Assembly: GCA_035048495.1 (NCBI GenBank)
Contig: CM068549.1
Coordinates: 18,447,103-18,511,102 of the forward strand
DNA length: 64,000 bases
From: Euptelea pleiosperma
Taxonomy: Eukaryota > Streptophyta > Magnoliopsida > Ranunculales > Eupteleaceae
Direction: 5' to 3'
The stretch's first letter is position 1. The number at the start of each line of letters is the position of its first letter. This document shows, piece after piece, positions 56,885 to 64,000 of the stretch. A program made the position numbers and the translations under genes. Under the pieces are notes generated by a model. It was not told the DNA's origin and did not search any database. It worked only from the letters and a program-made list of their open reading frames with translations.

Positions 56885-59800
56885 TTATGAGTTTGAGATT
56901 AATCCCTCGGTAGCACCCTCACAAACATCCCTGCGGCAAAGTGGGCACACCCTGTGAAGCACCACAGAGAAAGAAAAGCATGAGCTGTCATATAAAGATG
57001 ACTCCAGACACAACAGGAAAAGGGATGATGATGATACCTGTGTATTTCCTTGAGCCATTTATCAACACATGACATATGGTACTCGTGGCTGCAGGGTAGG
57101 ACTCTTATTTTATCCCCTTCCTCGTACTCGGCCAGGCAAATGTAACACCTGTGATGCACATTATTTATTTATTAATTAACATACCGGAATAAGCGCATGG
57201 TGAACCGAGGGGTATGAAAGTCGATCAATGAGAACCATGAGGTTCACATTGTATATCAATCAATGAGAGACTGCAAAAATACCCTCACATAGATGAACTG
57301 CATAAACACCCTCAGCTTGCTAAAATGGGTCTTTTAATATTTAAAACACATGTATGATTTCCATGACCACTATATTTCGACTTAATCATCTCAAAGTACA
57401 ATATCCTTCTAATGCTGCAAGCTGAAAAGAAGTTCCAATCATCTTAGAAATCAAATTTGCCTTCAAATACTATTCCTTCCAGAACCTCATTAAACTAGGA
57501 TATTTAATATGCACCCTTCCAAAAATAAATTTCCTAAAAATTCCTGTTACGAAATAATCAACAAAAGTATGCTTTCCACGTGCTGCTCCAAAGGCTGATT
57601 TGATCATCATCAAGCACTATGTCCTCCAGAACTGACAATACCAGCCCTTGATCAACCTGGATGAGGAGCCAATCCAGTTACATCAAACTAGGCTATTGGT
57701 AACTGCGTAACAATGGCCTAAGCAACAAAGCATCTTTCAACCATACCAAGTTTAAAGGGATATCATTACAGTATTGTGCTATCAGCCTGAGGCGGACTGA
57801 CCCCAATACTCACCCACCAACCATTACTGGTTTCCATCAAAATTCATAGTGGGATGCAGAGTTGCCTACCTGCCTCAGGTGGAAGCCACCACGACTCTCG
57901 ACATAAACCTCAAATGAACAAAAATGACCACCTCTTTATTGGGGTCAATCTTCCTCAGCCTGATGCTAAATTTTTCTTTATAACTTGAACCACAGACCTC
58001 CATTTCAAAATCAACAAATCAAACTAAATGCCAGTGTGCATATCTTTTTCCTACAAGATTAAATATACCAAGAAACTTACTGTTCCATATCATTTCCGAT
58101 ATCAGCTGCATTAGGCTTTTTGTGGCTCTTCAGAGGAAAAGAATTAACAACAGACTCTGGAGCTGGGAGTGACACCATTGATAGTGACAGTGACATAGGT
58201 TGGTGATGAATTTCATCCAAAACCTTGTAAGACATTCGTAGCGACAAGGAAAATCATCAGTGATATAGACCAAGATGAGCTGTCAGAACTCAAGGTATAT
58301 ACCAAATTTAAAATATATAATTCAGGGAGCATTGCCCTTCAAAATACAACGAGTAAATACAATAAGGAATAACAGCACGAAAATAAATATTTTATAAAAA
58401 ATGTTTTACTTTGGGACATACAATCTACAAAGATATATCACACCAAATTTTCATCTCATCTGTTATAACTATGCATTAACAGATAACCACCAATAAGTTT
58501 ACAGTTTGATAAGGGAGTTATTACAGGTCAGCATGGAGGGGCCCTATGGTACACTTCATTTTACAAAGTAATTGTGTCTCCAAATAGAGGAGGAAGTACA
58601 CTAAAGAAAATGGCCAAAATAAGTATGGTGTCAAATAATTGAAGTGTCTTAGGTTAAAACAAGCTAAAAGGAAATTTTCGTTTTCTTCCAGAGGATGGGT
58701 GTTACGGCGTTTGCTCCCCTTCGCTATTTGTTGGGGTATCTGGAGAGCGACAAATCTCAAAGTCTTCGAGGGAAAGGAGGAAGAATTGGCCACCATCATT
58801 CTCAATATCAAGGGGTTGTAGTTCCTTTGGTCCAAACCTTTATTGAGTGTCATAGTTTGTTTTTTGAGGACTTTGTCTTCCATTGAGATCTCTTGTGTTC
58901 TAGAGAGAGGGCTTAGCTTCTGTCTCCTCTTTTATTATCTGTTTTGTTTCTGCCCGGAGTTTGTTCTTTAGCAGGTCACCTTGACCTCTAAGCCTGCTCT
59001 TGTTATATTTCGGCTTTTGCTGCCTTTCATAAAATTTATACTTATCAAAAAAAAAAAAGCAAAAAGGGATACAAGAGAAATGTCATGAGTAAATATAAAA
59101 CAATAAAATCTGAGGAGAAACTTGACATTTCATGAGCGTGATACAGCAACAACATCATAGAACCAAATGGTTACATTCAGAAATTCCTTGATGACTCGTA
59201 AAATAATATGAAGTAAAAAATTCCATGAGTCCATCCACTCATATTCGGTGTTTGGTTCACAAAACACCTCACTAAAGATAAATGAGAAATATTTAGAATC
59301 TTCTGATGATTTGTTGCCTAGCACAACACCATTCTGTTAGCTCACCAGCATTCTTAACCATTTCAATATGAACCAGGCAGACACCACAGATTGTTCAATA
59401 TCTTTTAGAAACATTGTTCTCTTATGCTGCAGGACTTTGTTATTTCAGTGTTAATTCACCCAACTCTGGAGATGGCCATTACTCTTCAAGTTCCTTCCAT
59501 CTTCCCTTGGACTTTGATATCATAAATGAGCAAGCGATGACCCAAATAAAGTGATTAACAATCAAACGAAATATTATGCCATAGCAGTCAGTCGCAGCAA
59601 AATAGCATATATCCTTAATTTCCTACACTTGGGTGTATATCGATGTTCTCCTACCACATGTTTGGGTAACAAACAGGATGCACTAGCATTGCATCAGACT
59701 TGAGCTAAATGTTCCATGGGCAAACAAAGCATACTGTGGTTGACTGCCATATTACTCAAGGGGAGATCAAAGATTCGCAGAACTCTAAAGAAATTACCCC

Positions 59801-62121
59801 TCACGAGCTAAAGTCAACTTGATGGAAGTGTGAGGCCTGTTAAGATGTCCTTTGTTATCTAAAAACACGCTTTGATAACACAACAATCAAAACCGAACCA
59901 AAAAATGCCTAAATCAATTATGCTGAGAACAGAATACTACACTCTGAAGGTCCCATAGATTTCTTTAATTAGATCCAAATGACACCCTAGCCATCAATAT
60001 TCGGTAATTACAACCCAAGCCTCCAAATACAAGTATGTACCTAGTCTCACCACATCTAAGACAACAGAAAAATGGGCTGAAATACACCCAAACCTGCTCA
60101 ACCATCCATCAAATCCATCCCCACAAAACAATGAATCCACCACCAACGCCATAAAATTGAGCAACATACCCATAAAAGTTTGATTAACCATGAGAATGAC
60201 CTTTACATAATATAAAACAAAGTAGACATTCTATTTTATGGATCAGCAAATTATCAATTTCTGAAATGAAGGATTATTCAAGAGAAAAACATATTAAAAA
60301 TTCACACAAACAAGCCAAAATCATGATATTTGATTCAAGCGGATCTACCTCAAATAAGGCCTCAGCAAGCATGACTATTCGTGAAATACTTTCATGGGAA
60401 CCCGACTCATCCACTATCAAGAATGACTCACACAAGCATGTACCATCAGGGTGAAGCCCAGATGCACAAGTAGTTCGCCGACTACCTTCATCAAGTCCAC
60501 CACGAAGTCTTTCCCAAATCTGACAAGATATACACAGATAGAAGTTCAAGAAAATAACCAAATGGGCGAGAAAATAAAATAAATATTACTCAATAATGGT
60601 CCTGCTGACCCACTGCATCTCCAAGATAGCAAAGCCTATGGAATGTATGACGGAAAACTAAATCAATATTGACCATTGGATATCATGGGTCATTCCAAAA
60701 TAAGAAATAGAAAGGAAAAGAAAAATGGATGGTCTTGCTTGCACTGAAGTATGGAATTCTATGTTTCAATGCAGATTTGACGATAAAACATCGGACACTA
60801 TTTTATGAATGAAAGATGCTCACAATTCACATCTCAATGCCCCAAGAAACAAATAAGATAATCATAAATGTTGCTCAATGGTTGAGTGTACAGACCCATT
60901 AAACCCCATGGTCAGGAAGTATCCACCAAAATGCTACAAGTCAAAATGAACGACTGATTCAGTTATGAAGTTCAAGTTGACTCCATCAGAAGAACAAATA
61001 TAAGATGCCAAGGCCTTGAAATAAAATTGAGAACTTGTAATGTACAAAATGCAGACTAGCCAGGAACACAATTAAATAATTTGTTATGCACAATGCATAG
61101 AAAGTAAGTATACCGAAATCACCTCGGATCTCGAATGCCATTGCCGTTCATACATGCCATGACTTCTACTGTCCAGGTATCCTGAATCACCTCCAAACCC
61201 ATCCTCAAAGAGATCACCACTGAAATCAAGAAGCCATCTGTCATGAGATCCCAGATCATCTATATCATCTGCTGAGAAAACTATTGTCGGTGATTCACTA
61301 TGCCTTCTAGAACCGCGTCTCGAAAAAGCATCCCAAAACAGTCTTCTACTATTCCGTCTTGCCTCACGGATACTTATTTCCCCACTGCTACTAGGTAAAA
61401 TGTTGGAAGAGACACTCACCACATCAAAATGAAGTAGACTTCCATCTCTCCTCTCTTGTTGTCTATCTGACATGAGGAATCCTGGACCTGGAGCTGCTGT
61501 TTCTTGAGCAGATTCATCACCTAGTGATTGCCAAATTACTGATGAATCAGAAACAGCTGGAACAGGAGTTGAATCAGAATTATGGACGCCCAGAACTTCG
61601 TCTGCATGACTTTCAATAGGCGACACCCCATCTGCACATAAATCTCCAAGTCCCTGATGTGATATACTGCTTGAACATACCCCCTCCACACAAATCTGGG
61701 ACCCACCCTCATTTTTAGAATCGTCAACCTCGACAACCACATCCAAGCTAGGCCCTACATTTAAAAAGAATGACTCTAGAGATTGTCGTTCTTTAGAGGA
61801 GCTACTAGCCATGTCACTAGTTCTCTCCCGATCAGACTCGACTTGACTATAATCAGCATTAGCCTGGTAAGGAACTAATTCCTTCCTTTCAGACAAGCAT
61901 TTCCCATCATTACTCGTCTCAATACATCTTGAAGGATATTCTATAGACAGGTCCTCAACAGTTCCATTACAGCTTTCAGATGATGCCCCATTTTCGGTTG
62001 AGCTGGAACACTCAGTTTCTGAACATAGGATTGAAGAAGATTGCTTTGTTGAGCCCTGGCATTTACCAATAACAATGGGATCACAATGTTCTGCAGAACT
62101 CATAAGCGAATAATCTTCCGT
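56885..62121 (-). CDS. RING-H2 E3 ubiquitin ligase, 5' end not seen
   Basis: Five exons, in coding order 62121-61123, 60519-60349, 58223-58081, 57148-57038 and 56951-56885, join in frame with GT-AG borders and give 496 residues up to ISNS-stop. The first 333 residues are Ser/Asp/Glu-rich and probably disordered, ending in [20 protein letters not shown] and a [19 protein letters not shown] block. Then come [20 protein letters not shown] and [20 protein letters not shown], and a C-terminal RING-H2 with C439, C442, C457, H459, H462, C465, C477 and C480 (numbered within this part). Proteins built like this are plant RING E3 ligases. An ATG at 62127 exists, but TTTTCATGCAG there looks like a splice acceptor, and relatives have an extra N-terminal exon. 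That exon was not found up to 64000. Intron 3 (2.1 kb) holds an L1 tail. Confidence 0.88.
58685..59058 (+). mobile_element. L1-type LINE 3' tail in intron 3 of the RING-H2 gene
   Basis: The plus strand reads [20 protein letters not shown] then [18 protein letters not shown], the end of an L1 ORF2 lineage without RNase H. A 3' UTR and a 12-nt poly(A) at 59047-59058 follow. It is antisense to the host gene and 5'-truncated. Confidence 0.75.
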
Positions 62122-63482
62122 CTGCATGAAAAGATATTTTCATATATCAATCTCAGTTCAAACTTTTTGTTAATATTTAGAATTGCATTTTAGTGTTACC
62201 TTGCAGATCTCATTTCATAAAAAAAGAGCAATGCGTAGAAAAAGAAGTTCCAGCTTAAAGATTGGTTATCACAGCGTATCCCCCAAGCACATTAATATCA
62301 CCCTGTAAAACGTTGTTGGTTGATACCAATACAATGCGTATTGGTATTACATAACGGTGTCAGAGGGGGGTGATCTGGAAATATATGTAAAACTAAATTC
62401 ACAGGGTAACAACTGTGATTTCACAAGTACCGTCAGATACTGATATGTCTTGGTCGTATTGGCAATACAATTGATACTATGTGATGAATAGCAGGGAAAC
62501 AAGGCCTATACAACCTGTAAAAAGATGATAAAACTAGAAATACTTGAAAAATAACTTTCCTGTGACATGGTAGACTAGGTTCATTACTTGATCAACAATC
62601 CCATGAGCTGTTTTTCCCCCAAAAATGGTAAATGGAGATACCAGATGGTAATTAGCATATGCATATATCTGGGTTACATTTAGACTTAAGGTTCAGATAT
62701 AGACACATGTAAGACCAGTACATCAAAAGTCTGTACGCTGGATTCATGTAATGACCAAACACTTTCTAGCTGATTTTTATGTTATTCGTAAGACAAAGGT
62801 TAGAAGAAGTGTATTTGGCCAGTTATGGACACAAACCTTTTACGTCCTACATCTCAACTGTACATGTAACTCGCCAGCCAAACCATTCAACCAATAGGCC
62901 ACGCTTGCACAAATCATAGTTCAATAATCATACCCACCTTACTCTGCATTTTTTCTGAACACCCTACAAAGTCTACAGATGACTGGCCTTATAACTTGCA
63001 TTAACAACATGACAGTGGCAGTACGATAATACATCAAGTAGGCCTTTATGCGCATTTTACATACATAAGATTACTTTTCTTTTTTCAAATCTTTGTTCCA
63101 ACATGCATTTCCAATTCTTCTGATTTTTCATACTTTTTGGGAAGTTTTTTGGCATTATTTTGCGGATAGTGTATCGGCTGATACATATCGGTATTGATGA
63201 CGGCCAATACCATCACTGATACCGAAACTTTAACCCATGCTCTCTAATGATCAACCATTACCGTTTCACCCATAACACTTTAAGGAAGAATTTATCCTAT
63301 TCCTATTGAACATCAAATAATGAACTTGTACCCAAATAATACTAGCAACACTAAAGCATATTACAAGAGACAGTATACTACAACCACTGTTACCTGAATC
63401 CTTCAAAACCCATCAGAGTACCCACATTGACATGACAAGACATGGTTATGGGTATGGGTATGTAATCCAAGTTAGAGATAGC
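62122..63482. other. Probable first-intron DNA of the RING-H2 gene
   Basis: No upstream exon was found. Scattered segments of the type GATACATATCGGTATTG and GTATTGGTATTAC (about 62310-62490 and 63165-63235) in both orientations suggest a decayed inverted-repeat transposon. Confidence 0.4.
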
Positions 63483-63960
63483 CAAGACGTACCCAAATAT
63501 TTATCATCATCATCACACACCTTATCCTAGCTATCTGGGGTCAGCAACATGAATCCTATTTCGCAATTCGACTCTATTAGGAGATATCTTTTATCAAGGC
63601 ACATGTCTTCAAATCTTTTGTTACTACCTCACCCAGGTCACTTTTGGCCTTCTTGCTCCCTTTATGGCCTTCAACTTGTACGAAAGCATTCGTCCTCACT
63701 GGTTCTATCGTTGGTCTTCGTTGTACAGGCCCAAATCATCTCAATCAACTTTCCCTTATTTCATCTCCTATTGGAGCTATTCCTAGATTTCTTCAAAAGT
63801 TCTCATTTCTATCTTTCCTAGTTTTTCCACTCATCCATCTCAACATCCTCATCTCTGCTACACTCATTCTATGAACATGTTGATTCTTAATTACCCAATA
63901 TTCAACTCCATAAAGTATAGCCAGTCTTACTACTGTATTCTAAAACATCTTTACTACTGT
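63483..63960 (-). mobile_element. RTE-type LINE, ORF2 C-terminal end
   Basis: Across several frames the minus strand reads the tail of a plant RTE-clade polyprotein: WVIKNQHVHRM, SVAEMRMLRW, then KVTWV and NRVELRNRIHVADP, followed by the family's 3' end near 63530 (the complement of GGGTCAGCAACATGAATCC). Many stops and frameshifts make it inactive. It lies in the same direction as the RING-H2 gene, in its presumed first intron. Confidence 0.75.
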
Positions 63961-64000
63961 TTTCTAAAACATATTTATGTTATAAACACAATATTTTTAA

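Noticed and set aside
61084..61122. In-frame extension [12 protein letters not shown] after the large RING-gene exon
   Set aside because: GAGGTGATT gives a splice donor after GAG, and joining to the next exon restores the [17 protein letters not shown] reading.
62122..62127. ATG (MQ) as start of the RING-H2 gene
   Set aside because: The bases read TTTTCATGCAG, a good splice acceptor, and proteins of this group have more N-terminal sequence.

Overview
The window is nuclear DNA of a flowering plant. Genes have GT-AG introns, and the encoded proteins belong to plant families (two RING-H2 ubiquitin ligases, two plant proteins of unknown role). They sit in AT-rich DNA dominated by plant transposons. 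The lineage cannot be fixed from sequence alone; a large-genome angiosperm such as a magnoliid would fit, but that is a guess. No operons, CRISPR arrays or true tRNA/rRNA genes were seen.

Layout. Positions 1-19 kb hold no convincing gene: the sequence is a mosaic of palindromic MITEs, Helitron-like fragments, an antisense L1 tail and satellite-like repeats. A single-exon gene for a 134-aa plant protein lies at 19258-19662 (minus). Positions 20-34 kb are again transposons: hAT-type MITEs, two abutting L1 reverse-transcriptase fragments, a duplicated block carrying a solo LTR in one copy and a MITE in the other, and the 3' end of a Copia element. A three-exon RING-H2 gene lies at 34866-35721 (plus). 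A five-exon gene for a 572-aa protein with three NPF motifs lies at 42213-44847 (plus). Positions 45-52 kb hold L1, Copia and Ty3 remnants, Harbinger MITEs and low-complexity DNA. A second RING-H2 gene occupies 56885-62121 (minus); its 5' end is not seen and probably lies past the right edge.

The genes do not form an evident pathway: two are probable E3 ubiquitin ligases, one is a possible endocytic adaptor, and one is unassigned. I found no clear new biological system. The best material is transposon biology visible directly in the sequence: target-site duplications (8 bp for the hAT-like family, 9 bp for two Mutator-like families, 3 bp for Harbinger), two hAT-like MITEs sharing one target duplication, a head-to-tail Helitron array, a Helitron/hAT-like chimera present at two loci, and a paralogous block in which each copy preserves the other's empty site.
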